A DNA stretch of 64,000 nt from positions 1 to 64,000 of the forward strand of contig NZ_RAQH01000007.1 in NCBI RefSeq assembly GCF_003610695.1, read 5' to 3'. This DNA is from Epilithonimonas arachidiradicis (lineage in GTDB: Bacteria; Bacteroidota; Bacteroidia; Flavobacteriales; Weeksellaceae). Shown here piece after piece: positions 17,707 to 26,753 of this stretch (position 1 is the stretch's first letter; each line of letters starts with the position of its first letter). The position numbers and the translations under genes are program-made. The notes under the pieces are model-generated. The model did not search any database and had not been told where the DNA came from. It worked only from the letters and a program-made list of their open reading frames with translations.

Positions 17707-18411
17707 TTATTTGTATTTCTCAACAATTCCGGACAGGTAAGGTTTATATTTTTCGCTGACCGGGATTCTTTCATCACCAATCATTAAACTATTTTTTCCG
17801 ACACTCTGAAGATACTGAAGCGAGATAATATGTGAGTTGTGAACCCGGATAAAATTCTCGAAATTGATTTTATCAACTATGGACTTCATGGTTTGATGGA
17901 CAATAAACTTTCCTCCGGTAGTATAGATGACAATATAATCTTTGAGTGCACTGATTCTGACGATATCACTCATATTGATTTTGATGTTCTCATTATTGAA
18001 GCGAACGAATATGAACGCATTTTTCATTACATTGTCTTTTTCATGTAAGATTTGTGTATTATTATACATGTCAAAGCTTTTATAAGTAGCTTTCAAGAAT
18101 CGTTCGAACGAAAAAGGTTTAAGGAGATAGTCTATGACATCCAGCTCAAAGCCTTGAACTGCACAATCATCATAAGCTGTTGTTATAACAACATCAGGAA
18201 GCTTTTTGGAACTTCTGAGAAATTCTATTCCGGAGATATTTGGAAGATTGATGTCAAGAAAAATAAGGTCTACAGTATTATTTTTCAAAGCCTGAACAGC
18301 TTCCTGAATATCATAGCAATTGGCCGAAAGATTTAGGAAGGGGATTCGGGAGATATATTCTTCGATGACGTGATGTGCCAGTACCTCATCATCTACAATT
18401 ATGCAATTCAT
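17707..18411 (-). CDS. LytTR-type response regulator
   Basis: A 234-residue regulator: receiver domain with Asp7-Asp8, phosphoacceptor Asp53 (IFLDINLPN) and Lys98 (LLKPF), then a LytTR DNA-binding domain from about 130 (FVRFNNENIKINMSDIVRISALKDYIVIYT ... FIRVHNSHIIS). Its ATG overlaps the TGA of the upstream kinase remnant (ATGA), so it was built as the second gene of a LytS/LytTR operon. Since the kinase is now only a tail, this regulator has probably lost both its cognate kinase and its promoter. Confidence 0.92.
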   Translation of the reverse strand: MNCIIVDDEVLAHHVIEEYISRIPFLNLSANCYDIQEAVQALKNNTVDLIFLDINLPNISGIEFLRSSKKLPDVVITTAYDDCAVQGFELDVIDYLLKPFSFERFLKATYKSFDMYNNTQILHEKDNVMKNAFIFVRFNNENIKINMSDIVRISALKDYIVIYTTGGKFIVHQTMKSIVDKINFENFIRVHNSHIISLQYLQSVGKNSLMIGDERIPVSEKYKPYLSGIVEKYK

Positions 18412-18625
18412 TGGTGTTGGTCTAATGTGAGTTTTAATTTGATTTCGTATTCTGAGTTATTATCGTTGATCTCAAGATGATATCTTCCGGGGTAAAGCAA
18501 GTCTAGCTTCATCTTTGTGTTTTTGATTCCGACATTGTTTTTTCGGTATTTTCATTTGATTTCCTATCATAAGAATTTTTTACAACAAAATACAAAACAT
18601 TCATCTTTTAACTCAATCTTTATTA
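18408..18625 (-). pseudogene. LytS-type histidine kinase, 3' remnant with frameshifts
   Basis: Minus-strand translation ends NNVGIKNTKMKLDLLYPG followed by a basic strand and TLDQHQ-stop: the standard C-terminus of a LytS-type kinase (NxGIGLKNxxxRLxLLYP). Homology continues rightward as IKIELKDECFVFCCK and NSYDRKSNENTEK only if the frame is changed at two A-runs (near 18576 and 18547). Everything 5' of this, including the His box and most of the ATPase domain, is gone at about 18625, where PoxB sequence begins on the other strand. Confidence 0.8.
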
Positions 18626-18630
18626 TAGTG

Positions 18631-19035
18631 GCCACTATTTTCCAATATAAACTCCCGGTCAAATTGATTGTCTTTAACAATAGAAGCCTTGGCATGGTGA
18701 AACTCGAAATGGAGGTAGGCGGAATGCCTGATAACGAAACCGATATGATAAATCCTGATTTTGCTATGGTGGCCCACGCTATGGGATATCCGGGGAAAAA
18801 CGTCCACAATCCGGAAGAAGTGGAGCAGGCTATCAAAGAATGTCTGGCGTACGACGGACCTTACCTTTTGAATATTTTTACCAACCCAAATGCCCTGGCG
18901 CTGCCTCCGAAGATTGAACTCCAACAAGTATTAGGGATGACTAAATCAATGGGACAGTTGATGCTAGGAGGAAAGCTTCAGGAAGCAATGGACACTGTGA
19001 AAAGTAATTATAAACATCTTAAAGATATTCTTTAA
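18631..19035 (+). pseudogene. poxB: PoxB-type thiamine-diphosphate enzyme, C-terminal remnant
   Basis: About 135 codons matching the C-terminal third of pyruvate oxidase/pyruvate:quinone dehydrogenase-type ThDP enzymes (KLPVKLIVFNNRSLGMVKLE, HAMGYPGKNV, IFTNPNALALPPKI). The frame is intact to the stop codon, but the N-terminal ~430 residues are missing. The open frame continues upstream to an ATG at 18517, yet those residues are antisense to the LytS remnant and not PoxB-like. The expressed product, if any, could not fold as an enzyme. Confidence 0.85.
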
Positions 19036-19063
19036 AAAGTCAGTACAGATCAGAAAGTCACAC

Positions 19064-19094
19064 AAAGAGCAATATCTATGTGATATTGCTCTTT
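19064..19094 (+). terminator. Terminator of the poxB remnant
   Basis: Perfect 13-bp stem AAAGAGCAATATC / GATATTGCTCTTT with loop TATGT. Confidence 0.85.
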
Positions 19095-19224
19095 ATTTTG
19101 ATCCTTTACTGCTATTAATTTGTCAAAATAGGCTGGATATAATTATTTAATATTTAAAGAAATAGAAAAATTTCACACACATAGAACATACGACTTTATA
19201 ATCCTTTAAATGGTTTTAATCTTC

Positions 19225-20700
19225 CTACCTTGCGGTAAGATTAAGAGAAATAGTCTGCATATTGCCGCTTCCTTCATATCTTTCAGCCCAGATTTCTAGA
19301 TAATCATCTTTCTTCAGCTGAACGGTTCCGATAATAGGCAGTGCCAATATCCCGGACGTCGTAAAAAGACCGGTGGTACCTCTACCGTAGACTTTGGTTT
19401 CAGTAATGACAACACCATTCTTCGCAATATAAAGGATAATAGTCAAATCACTGTTACCTTGATAAGATACAGAGCCTGCGACCTGGAAATACCTTGGCTT
19501 GTTTCCTCTGTAGGTTATAATATTATCACCATCTCTTGTAAATCGGAACAGATTGTTAGAAGTAGTGGTTCCTGTAATTTTTCTACGCCCGGCAGTACCT
19601 GTCGTTGTAAATGTGGTCGTAAAACCGGTTCCTACCGCAGCCGATAAGTTGATATCCCCAGTAGCAGCATCATCACTTTCACGGGGTGTACCCGGAGCAT
19701 CTACGGTCCAGGCATTACTGAAATAATAACCGGGATAGGCACCTGTCGTATAGCCTTTTATCACACCAGATGCTGCTGAAGTAGTACCAGAAAATACAGT
19801 ACCCTGCAAAATGCCTGTACCCACGCTTAATGTGTTACTGCTGACATCCAAAGCGATATCGTTACCGTTAACGTTGCTGAAACCACTGGCTTTCTGAATG
19901 TGACCAAAAGTTCCTGTAAATGTTTCAAAAGTGCCGTTATTGCTGTCCGGCCAAGCCTGTGTATTAAGCAGTAGATTCCCAATGTTGGAATAGATAATAC
20001 CGTTAGCATTATTAATAAAGTTGACAATATTACCAAAATAAAGACCATAGCCGGAGATGTTTCCCACACTTATGCTGGTATTCTGTACAATGGTGTTCTG
20101 AATTAAAAGCGAGGTGTTGGAAGAAGCGCCAGGGCCTGTCATATCAAAAGCTCTTGCACCGGTTATAGTGATATTTCTGATACTACCACCGGTATTACCT
20201 CTGAATACAGTGCCTCCTGGAAACGACAGAACATCCTCATTGGCATCAAGCCCCGAAACGTAGGCATCATTAAGATTAATCGGAAAAGCTAAAGCGATAG
20301 TGCCGTTAATCTCATAATACTTATTGCTGTCCAAAAGGTAACTGCTACCACCGCCAGCGGCCAGTTCAGGTGCTAAATCTGCTGCTGATTTGACAATTTT
20401 AAAATTATCTCTTTTGCTGCTGAGGTCGTTGGCAAGTTTTAGCCAGGAATTGTTTGCTGTATTGTAATAAAAAAATGCCTTCTCTGTGGTGTCAAAAACC
20501 AAAAGACTTTCTGCCGGATTGCTGATCGAATTACGTTCTAAGGTAGTCATCCGTGGTATAAGAACACCTCTTTGTGTGTTACCTGATTGGATTTCCAGTG
20601 CTGCAGATGGATGTGGATTAGCAGTGTTAACGCCGATTTGTGCGTAGGCGGATGCCATCGATAGTAATAGAACGAAAAAAGTAAATAATCGCATAATCAA
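19225..20700 (-). CDS. Exported surface protein, unknown
   Basis: A 491-residue protein with a signal peptide (1-20, MASAYAQ) followed directly by IGVNTANPHPSAALEIQS and GVLIPRMT, the usual opening of Bacteroidota exported fibre-like proteins. Residues 95-330 are rich in G, N, T and S with repeating NITITGA/FNNANG-like strands suggestive of a beta-helix; residues 360-491 resemble a beta-sandwich head (YFQVAGSVSYQG ... LKKDDYLEIWAERYEG). No T9SS sorting domain is visible. ATG at 20700 and the one two codons later are equally possible starts. Probably an adhesin; function unknown. Confidence 0.7.
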   Translation of the reverse strand: MIMRLFTFFVLLLSMASAYAQIGVNTANPHPSAALEIQSGNTQRGVLIPRMTTLERNSISNPAESLLVFDTTEKAFFYYNTANNSWLKLANDLSSKRDNFKIVKSAADLAPELAAGGGSSYLLDSNKYYEINGTIALAFPINLNDAYVSGLDANEDVLSFPGGTVFRGNTGGSIRNITITGARAFDMTGPGASSNTSLLIQNTIVQNTSISVGNISGYGLYFGNIVNFINNANGIIYSNIGNLLLNTQAWPDSNNGTFETFTGTFGHIQKASGFSNVNGNDIALDVSSNTLSVGTGILQGTVFSGTTSAASGVIKGYTTGAYPGYYFSNAWTVDAPGTPRESDDAATGDINLSAAVGTGFTTTFTTTGTAGRRKITGTTTSNNLFRFTRDGDNIITYRGNKPRYFQVAGSVSYQGNSDLTIILYIAKNGVVITETKVYGRGTTGLFTTSGILALPIIGTVQLKKDDYLEIWAERYEGSGNMQTISLNLTAR

Positions 20701-21158
20701 TGATAAAAATTAAATAATGGTATCGTTAAAAAGTTTCAATTTCAATTTTCAGATATACTGTGTAGTGAATAGTATTAATTTTTTACAAAACTAAAGCTAT
20801 GATTATTAAAGAATTATGATCTGGATCATACACCTTGCCGTCATTACTGAAATCTGGAATAAAATTTTATGGCAAATAATTAATAGAAGAAAGATCAGGT
20901 TATCCGAAGAAAGTAGAAGCCAAAGTAAAGGTTTGCATCTGGGAACTTATCGATTTAAATTAAAATATGAAGATTTGTATCTGACGTTCACCAGTTTTGA
21001 CAATCAATATTAATTAATTATTTCAAGTTTACAATTCAAAAATAGGTTACTGTTAAAATAGGATGAAGAAAAACGGTTATAAATTCATTGATATTTAAAA
21101 TAGAATTACAGGTCAGGTAATATAGCAGTAATAGCTTAGCACAAAATCTATAAAAGAA
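20701..21158. other. Non-coding spacer between divergent exported-protein genes
   Basis: Strongly A+T-rich, contains the promoters of both flanking genes. A 65-codon frame at 20816-21013 has no recognisable homology and is not called. Nothing else seen. Confidence 0.5.
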
Positions 21159-23900
21159 ATGAAAAGACTATTACTTATTTGCATGATGCTGATTTACGGT
21201 TTAATTTCAGCGCAGGAATTATTTCCTTATCTGCAGGCACCTTCGCCTTCATCTATTTATGTTAACTGGAAGACCGCATCAAACCCCGAATCTGTCGTTG
21301 AATATGGTTCCTCTCCAAATCAGTTGTCATTGACAAAAACAGGAACGAATAAAGTTATGTCAGATACGGGCTATCCAGCCAATTATTTTTACCACTCTGT
21401 AAAGATCGACGGTTTGGATGCCAATACAAAATACTATTATCGGATAAAGACAGGAAACAGTGTTTCCCAGGTGTATTCATTTAAAACCCTTCCTTTGCCT
21501 GGGCAGGCTGCTACAGCTGATGGACACATAAGGTTTTTGGTTCTTGGAGATAATCAGATGAAAAATGTGCCGCGTTTTGATTCATTGGTATCTGCAGCTA
21601 AAAGGCAGATTGCCAGAAAATGGGGCTATGACAAAGATCCTGCTGACAATATAGCAATGACGATTATGGTTGGGGATCAAGTGGATGTTGGAACCCTGGA
21701 TCATTATGAGAATGTCCATTTCTCCAAGAATAAGGAACTGTCAGGTTTTTTACCCATCCAGACACTGGTCGGCAATCACGAAACTTATGGTACATTAGGA
21801 ATGCAGGCTTATTACGATCATTACATTCTCGACGATGTTAGTTATAAAGGGATTTCATCAGGATCAGAAGCCTATTACGCAAGACAGGTTGGTAATGCTT
21901 TATTTTTAGCATTTGATACAGAGCATCCATCCAATGATCAAATCGCCTGGCTTGACAAAATCCTGCCTTTAGCTAATCAGGACAGTACTGTTGAATGGAT
22001 TATTTCTTTAGGACACAGACCTTACCAGGCAGAACAATATGTTGGTGATATCTCTACCTGGATCAGAAATACAGTGATGCCCATTCTTAATACCAGTTCA
22101 AAACATATCCTTCATATAGGCGCCCATCACCATTTATATCATAGAGGACAGCTGAAAAACTTCCCGTCTTACCAGATCATTTCAGGCGGTGTTGCTTGGG
22201 ATCAATACTGGGGTATGGCATCCGAACAGGATTTTGATGATGTTCAGAAAACTATCTCCAACTGGATTTACCAGATCGTTGATATTGATACGGTTAAAAA
22301 AACATTCGAAGTCGAAGCCTATTCCATTGGCAGTATATTCGAGTGGAAAGACAATGAGTTGATGGACAGTTTCCATCACGTTAAAAATAAACCTGCACCT
22401 GAAAAACCTTCGATACTAAATAACTATGCCGGTCAGGAAATGGAACTTCCCATCACTGTTGAAAGTTCGTCTTACCAATCGACTTCGGATGAGCTGTTGA
22501 ATTCCACAGAATTTCTTTTTTCAAAAACCCAGGATTTTAGTATTATCGAAAAAGATATTTACAGAGATTTCGAAAATCTCTACGGGCCGGTAGGTAACAG
22601 AACGGATATCTCAAAAGACTTGAATGCAGGCGTTGATATTACAAAGGCGACAATTCCTTCAGGAGGATTGACCAACGGAAAGTATTATGTAAAAGTCCGC
22701 TATAGGGACAGGAATCTTCAGTGGTCGGACTGGAGTGACATAAAATCTTTCAAGATCATTAACAGTACAGTACTGAATACCCAGATTGTCCCGGATGCTA
22801 TAGAATATGAGCAGAATAAACCGATAAAGATCAGTTTTACAGATACACCCGGTGGTGCGAAAGACTGGATCGGTCTCTATAAAAAAGGACAGAATCCGGG
22901 ATCGGCGACACCATCGCAAACCTGGAAATATACCAATGGTCAGGTAAGCGGCAGCATGACTTTTACTTCCGGATTACCCAATAAAGGACAATATTATGCA
23001 GCAATAATGATTAATGATGGCTATACGGAAATTGCAGACAGAAAACCTTTTTATGTTGGTCCATCAGTAAGCTTATCTACAGATCAGAATACATATCCGG
23101 TAGCAGGAACCATAAAGCTTACTTATAGCAATGCTCCAGCATTGTCTAAGGATTGGGTGGGAGTTTATAAAGTGGGAACTACACCAAGCGCTGTGACTTC
23201 TCCTAAATGGGCTTATGTAACAGGTGCGAATGGCACATACACATTTAACGGATTGCCAAAAGGTTACTATTACGCGCAATATTTCCTTGAAGATGGCTAT
23301 ACAGCGATAGGTAATAAAATTTTCTTCCAGATAGGAGATGATATTACTCAGCTGATGATCAATAAAACCATTTACAACCTTAATGAAAATATCATTGCAA
23401 CATGGACAGACTCTCCGGGGATAGTGAAAGACTGGTTGGGAATCTATCATAAAAATGATAATCCAAATGTAGATCCCTTGGTGAGCTATACTTATTTTAA
23501 TGGTACAGCAAATGGTACGACGGAGATTCCTGACGACAAGCTGCCGACGGAACCAGGAAGCTATTTTATCGTGATGTTTACAGACGATTCTTATAATGAA
23601 GTTTCGAACAGGGTAGAGTTTGAAGTCGTAGGAGAAACCCTAGGAATCAATGACAATTCCTCAGAAAACGGAATCCAGGTTTATCCAAACCCCGTTAATA
23701 GCGGTGACAGAACTTACATCAAAGCTAAATATCCTATTGATAAGATTGATGTATATGATATGACAGGAAGTTTATTCTACACTTCAAAAAATATCAACAA
23801 TAATTCAACATCCATCATCAATCAGAGTTTGCCAAAAGGGGTTTATATTTTAAAAATCTTCTCAAACAAGCTTTACACTGTAAAAATGATTGTTAAATAG
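21159..23900 (+). CDS. T9SS-exported purple-acid-phosphatase-like metallophosphoesterase
   Basis: A 913-residue exported protein. Signal peptide 1-19; fibronectin-type N-terminal domain of purple acid phosphatases (SPSSIYVNWKT, about 20-115); metallophosphoesterase core with metal motifs VLGDNQ, VGDQVD, VGNHETYG, LGHRPY and GAHHHLYHRG (about 120-410); then an Ig-like domain, three tandem repeats of about 88 residues with DWIGLYK / DWVGVYK / DWLGIYH at their core (about 545-825), and a C-terminal T9SS type A domain (VYPNPVNSG ... KGVYILKIFS, 840-913). It is presumably a cell-surface or secreted phosphatase anchored or released by type IX secretion. Confidence 0.88.
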   Translation: MKRLLLICMMLIYGLISAQELFPYLQAPSPSSIYVNWKTASNPESVVEYGSSPNQLSLTKTGTNKVMSDTGYPANYFYHSVKIDGLDANTKYYYRIKTGNSVSQVYSFKTLPLPGQAATADGHIRFLVLGDNQMKNVPRFDSLVSAAKRQIARKWGYDKDPADNIAMTIMVGDQVDVGTLDHYENVHFSKNKELSGFLPIQTLVGNHETYGTLGMQAYYDHYILDDVSYKGISSGSEAYYARQVGNALFLAFDTEHPSNDQIAWLDKILPLANQDSTVEWIISLGHRPYQAEQYVGDISTWIRNTVMPILNTSSKHILHIGAHHHLYHRGQLKNFPSYQIISGGVAWDQYWGMASEQDFDDVQKTISNWIYQIVDIDTVKKTFEVEAYSIGSIFEWKDNELMDSFHHVKNKPAPEKPSILNNYAGQEMELPITVESSSYQSTSDELLNSTEFLFSKTQDFSIIEKDIYRDFENLYGPVGNRTDISKDLNAGVDITKATIPSGGLTNGKYYVKVRYRDRNLQWSDWSDIKSFKIINSTVLNTQIVPDAIEYEQNKPIKISFTDTPGGAKDWIGLYKKGQNPGSATPSQTWKYTNGQVSGSMTFTSGLPNKGQYYAAIMINDGYTEIADRKPFYVGPSVSLSTDQNTYPVAGTIKLTYSNAPALSKDWVGVYKVGTTPSAVTSPKWAYVTGANGTYTFNGLPKGYYYAQYFLEDGYTAIGNKIFFQIGDDITQLMINKTIYNLNENIIATWTDSPGIVKDWLGIYHKNDNPNVDPLVSYTYFNGTANGTTEIPDDKLPTEPGSYFIVMFTDDSYNEVSNRVEFEVVGETLGINDNSSENGIQVYPNPVNSGDRTYIKAKYPIDKIDVYDMTGSLFYTSKNINNNSTSIINQSLPKGVYILKIFSNKLYTVKMIVK

Positions 23901-23926
23901 ATCAACACCAACTTCCATATTTTTAA

Positions 23927-23954
23927 AATATCCCAGTGCTTGCATTGGGATATT
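23927..23954 (+). terminator. Terminator of the phosphatase gene
   Basis: AATATCCCA / TGGGATATT stem followed by GTTTTATT. Confidence 0.75.
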
Positions 23955-23973
23955 GTTTTATTGATAAAGTAAA

Positions 23974-23990
23974 AGCCCATTATATGGGCT
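23974..23990 (+). terminator. Second hairpin downstream
   Basis: Perfect AGCCCAT / ATGGGCT stem with loop TAT just after the first hairpin; a back-up terminator. Confidence 0.55.
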
Positions 23991-24123
23991 CTTTATGTCA
24001 TTATTAAGAGGTCTACATCAATTTCCTATTTGCAGATAATGTTAACAATCATAACGTTAGAAGATAAAAAGTGCAGTTTTTTAATAAAGCAAATGTTGTG
24101 AAGCAGATTGAATACAATAAAAA

Positions 24124-24146
24124 AGTCGGAAGATGTACTTCCGACT
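24124..24146 (-). terminator. Terminator of the anchor-J protein gene
   Basis: AGTCGGAAG / CTTCCGACT with loop ATGTA; the minus strand continues with TTTTTT. Confidence 0.85.
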
Positions 24147-24197
24147 AATATAGGTTTTCTAAACCTGTTAAACGCTTGAAATTATGATATTTAATTT

Positions 24198-25748
24198 TTA
24201 TTCTTTGATAAGTTTAAACGATTCATCTTTTCCTTCAGATTTAACTCTTAACAGGTAATTCCCGGCCTTCAGATCACCGACATTAATTTGCTTGGAATCC
24301 TTACTAAACGTTTTAAGTAACTGGCCTGTCATCGAAAATAGTTCTATACTCTTAACTGCTAGATCTGTACCAATATTCACTACATTTTTTGCAGGATTAG
24401 GATATATTTTGACAGTATTATGTTTAGCTATATCATTCACATCAAGTGCTGAAGTATCAACGACGGAAACGTTGTCAATATCAATTCCTCTTGCCCAGTT
24501 GGATGTTCCTTCAAAAGCGATCAGGTAATTTGTAGATTTATTCGGAAGAGGGATACTTACATCAATCCAAGTGGAATTTTCTGTGACGTAAGAACTTCCG
24601 ATTTGAGTCCAAGCATCACCTGGATTAGCCTTATAATAGACTCTTAGTTCATCCACATCACCAAACCAGTTGACATTCGCTAAACTGAATTTTAGCTCCG
24701 GTGTTGTCAACGCAGAAATATTAAAAGGAGGCATTACCAATTTAGCTTTGTTTCCTGCGGTTGTCGTTCTGAATTCTGCCATTCTCGGAGCAGATCTAGG
24801 AGTAATACTGCTGTTACCGTTAGCAGTTACGTAAGTCCATACAGACGAACCTCCGCCAGAAACAGCTTCGTTAAGCCAACAAGAAGGAATGGTTGTAGCA
24901 TCAAAGTTTTGTACATATGGGAATGTAGCAATTACTTCACAAGTTGTTGTGAAAGATTGCACTGCTGACCAGGCACTGAAGCCCGTTTCACCACAATTTG
25001 ACCTAATATAAAACTGATAGGCTGTGGAAGGGGTAGGAAGTGAAAGTGTAGCAGACGCAGTGTTTGATGTAATAACTGTTCCAGTACCTTGAGTAAAGCC
25101 TGCTGGTCCGTACTCAATCTGATACGTTGCTCCTGCCGTACTTGAAGGAGTCCAGCTTATGTTGGCGGAATTTGAAGTTACACCACTCACTGATATCGTT
25201 GACGGAACATCACAGGAAGGTATTGCTCCGTTAAAAACGTCATCTATATCAAAATAAAATTGATCTGTAGTCGTAGAATAAAAGCCTACATAAATGGTTT
25301 GCCCCACATATTCGGACAGATTATACGAATATTTATAAAAGGTAGCTCCACTTGCAGGTGCAACAGATGCTGCCAAAGTTTTTGTAAAGGCATCCGCTGT
25401 AGGCGTAGTAGTTGAAATTTTAACACTGATTGTCTCAGGATATAAAGGATCTCTGCTTCTTGCATAAAAAGAAAGAAAGTCGCTTACTCCAGCAGTCACA
25501 GTAATGGCCGGCGTAACTAAATAATCATTGTGAGCGGTAGAACTGTAACCTATTGAGACTGTATTAGTACCACTATAGGCTGAAATATTTCCGCCAGTAT
25601 AATTTACAATAGCCCAAGTATTTGTATCGCCGCCATTTAGAGCCGTCCAGCCGGCGGGAAGTGTCGCTGAAGCATCAAAATTTTGAAGAAATTGCGCAGT
25701 TGCAATTGAAGGGATTGCAAGCAACGCCAACAGTAATTTTTTTACCAT
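24198..25748 (-). CDS. T9SS-exported protein with anchor-J and FN3 domains
   Basis: A 516-residue exported protein: signal peptide 1-18 (IPSIATAQ), a choice-of-anchor-J/cleaved-adhesin sandwich (about 19-170; LPAGWTALNGGDTNTWAI, FDIDDV), a fibronectin III domain (180-270; ANISWTPSSTAGATYQIEYG), a second anchor-J/MAM-like sandwich (275-430; IPSCWLNEAVSGGGSSVWTY, DIDNVSVV) and a T9SS type A domain (VKIYPNPAKN ... KAGNYLLRVKSEG, 445-516). Such proteins are cell-surface adhesins or parts of secreted enzymes; no catalytic domain is present. Confidence 0.85.
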   Translation of the reverse strand: MVKKLLLALLAIPSIATAQFLQNFDASATLPAGWTALNGGDTNTWAIVNYTGGNISAYSGTNTVSIGYSSTAHNDYLVTPAITVTAGVSDFLSFYARSRDPLYPETISVKISTTTPTADAFTKTLAASVAPASGATFYKYSYNLSEYVGQTIYVGFYSTTTDQFYFDIDDVFNGAIPSCDVPSTISVSGVTSNSANISWTPSSTAGATYQIEYGPAGFTQGTGTVITSNTASATLSLPTPSTAYQFYIRSNCGETGFSAWSAVQSFTTTCEVIATFPYVQNFDATTIPSCWLNEAVSGGGSSVWTYVTANGNSSITPRSAPRMAEFRTTTAGNKAKLVMPPFNISALTTPELKFSLANVNWFGDVDELRVYYKANPGDAWTQIGSSYVTENSTWIDVSIPLPNKSTNYLIAFEGTSNWARGIDIDNVSVVDTSALDVNDIAKHNTVKIYPNPAKNVVNIGTDLAVKSIELFSMTGQLLKTFSKDSKQINVGDLKAGNYLLRVKSEGKDESFKLIKE

Positions 25749-26116
25749 AATATTTATTTTTTTTTAAATTCTTGGTTAAAATACAAATATTCTATCATTT
25801 AAACAAAAATAAATTATTATAATTGATATTTATTTGTATTTTTATCTATTAATGTTATTATTCTGTTAATGAATTCGATTAATGATAGCTTTCACAACAA
25901 GCTGTGCGGATAAAATTGTGCATTCAGTTATAGAATTATATTATTCTGACATTGTATGCGATTATCTTTTTACAAAAGGTACTAAATAAGTTAAGATGAC
26001 ATATAAAAAAATCTGAACATATAAGCCCAGATTAATTATTTGTTTATAAAGAGTTTTAAAAAGTTCTAATAAAACTTTCTAATTTTCGTGATCTATTGTG
26101 ATACTAACGTTAAACA

Positions 26117-26150
26117 AAAACGCTGTAAACATTGATGTTTACAGCGTTTT
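26117..26150. terminator. Perfect hairpin terminator
   Basis: AAAACGCTGTAAACAT and ATGTTTACAGCGTTTT form a 16-bp stem with a 2-base loop. It may terminate transcription in either direction; no gene now ends beside it, which suggests that the gene it served was lost. Confidence 0.8.
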
Positions 26151-26171
26151 AGCTTATTTTGGTTTCTAACC

Positions 26172-26363
26172 TGGCGGAGAGTGAGGGATTTTGTGCCCAT
26201 TCCTCATCGCTTTATTGATAAGATTTTCGCTGTAGCATCTCTGTGGATGGCCTTAAATAGGACATTTGCAAAAAAATGGTAAAATCCTAATTTAAATTTT
26301 ACGTAGTAAAACTAAAAATTTCTGCTCAAATCTGCAAGTAAAAAGACCAAAATTTGAACAAGT
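26172..26363. repeat. Att-like direct repeat, copy 1, with tRNA-Ser 3' end
   Basis: Positions 26172-26190 read, on the minus strand, AATCCCTCACTCTCCGCCA: T-stem, acceptor stem and CCA of a tRNA-Ser. The T-loop and the rest of a tRNA are absent, so it is a duplicated 3' end as left by integrases. The next ~170 bases recur in the same orientation at 39654-39845 with about 85-90% identity by eye. Differences in the minus strand fall mainly in third positions of a frame ending FANVLFKAIHRDATAKILSI KR-stop. Confidence 0.7.
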
Positions 26364-26497
26364 TTTTTAAAGTTCAAATCAAAAATTTAATCCTTCTCTT
26401 TCGCCTGAAATTTCTCAACTGAAATATTTCTAAAAGAAAACGAAGAAAAAAAATTTTAAAAAAGAAACAAAGAAAGCCTTTTGAAAATGAGCGTGGC

Positions 26498-26588
26498 ATT
26501 CTGTCAAGATTTTTCAGAAAAAGTTTTGCGTAGATTTTATACGTAAAAACTTTTTCTGAAAATCCGGAGGACTTGACCTTGACAGAAT
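26498..26588. repeat. Large imperfect palindrome
   Basis: Outer arms ATTCTGTCAAG (26498-26508) and CTTGACAGAAT (26578-26588) are perfect complements. Inner arms of 24 bases (26509-26532 and 26540-26563; TCAGAAAAAGTTTT / AAAACTTTTTCTGA core) match at about 21 positions around a short GATTTTA loop. A 14-base insert CCGGAGGACTTGAC breaks the right side. As DNA it could be a cruciform or an origin/attachment element of the mobile region; as RNA a 90-base hairpin. Confidence 0.7.
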
Positions 26589-26753
26589 TTAGCAGTTGGA
26601 CTGGGAAGCGAATTATCTTTGGCTTCTATTTTTTTATTTTAATTTGTAGTTTTCAATATCCTTTCTGTTTGGTTTAAGTTTCAGAAAGGATTTATTCAGA
26701 GATTTATGAGGAGTTAATATTTTTTGTGACACGGGTTTGGTTTTTATTGATGT

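Larger units (their letters stand above)
25749..26753. other. 1-kb non-coding region with att-like repeat and palindrome
   Basis: No intact gene. It holds, left to right, a perfect hairpin (26117-26150), the tRNA-Ser-like end (26172-26190) with its adjoining repeated stretch, and a large palindrome (26498-26588). The change from core to accessory genes happens here. Confidence 0.6.

Noticed and set aside
18517-18630. N-terminal part of the open frame that contains the poxB remnant
   Set aside because: These residues are antisense to the LytS remnant and have no ThDP-enzyme similarity, so the frame is a chance fusion, not a real start.
20816-21013. 65-codon frame before the phosphatase gene
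   Set aside because: No motif, no ribosome-binding context and no family resemblance; composition looks like chance in an AT-rich spacer.
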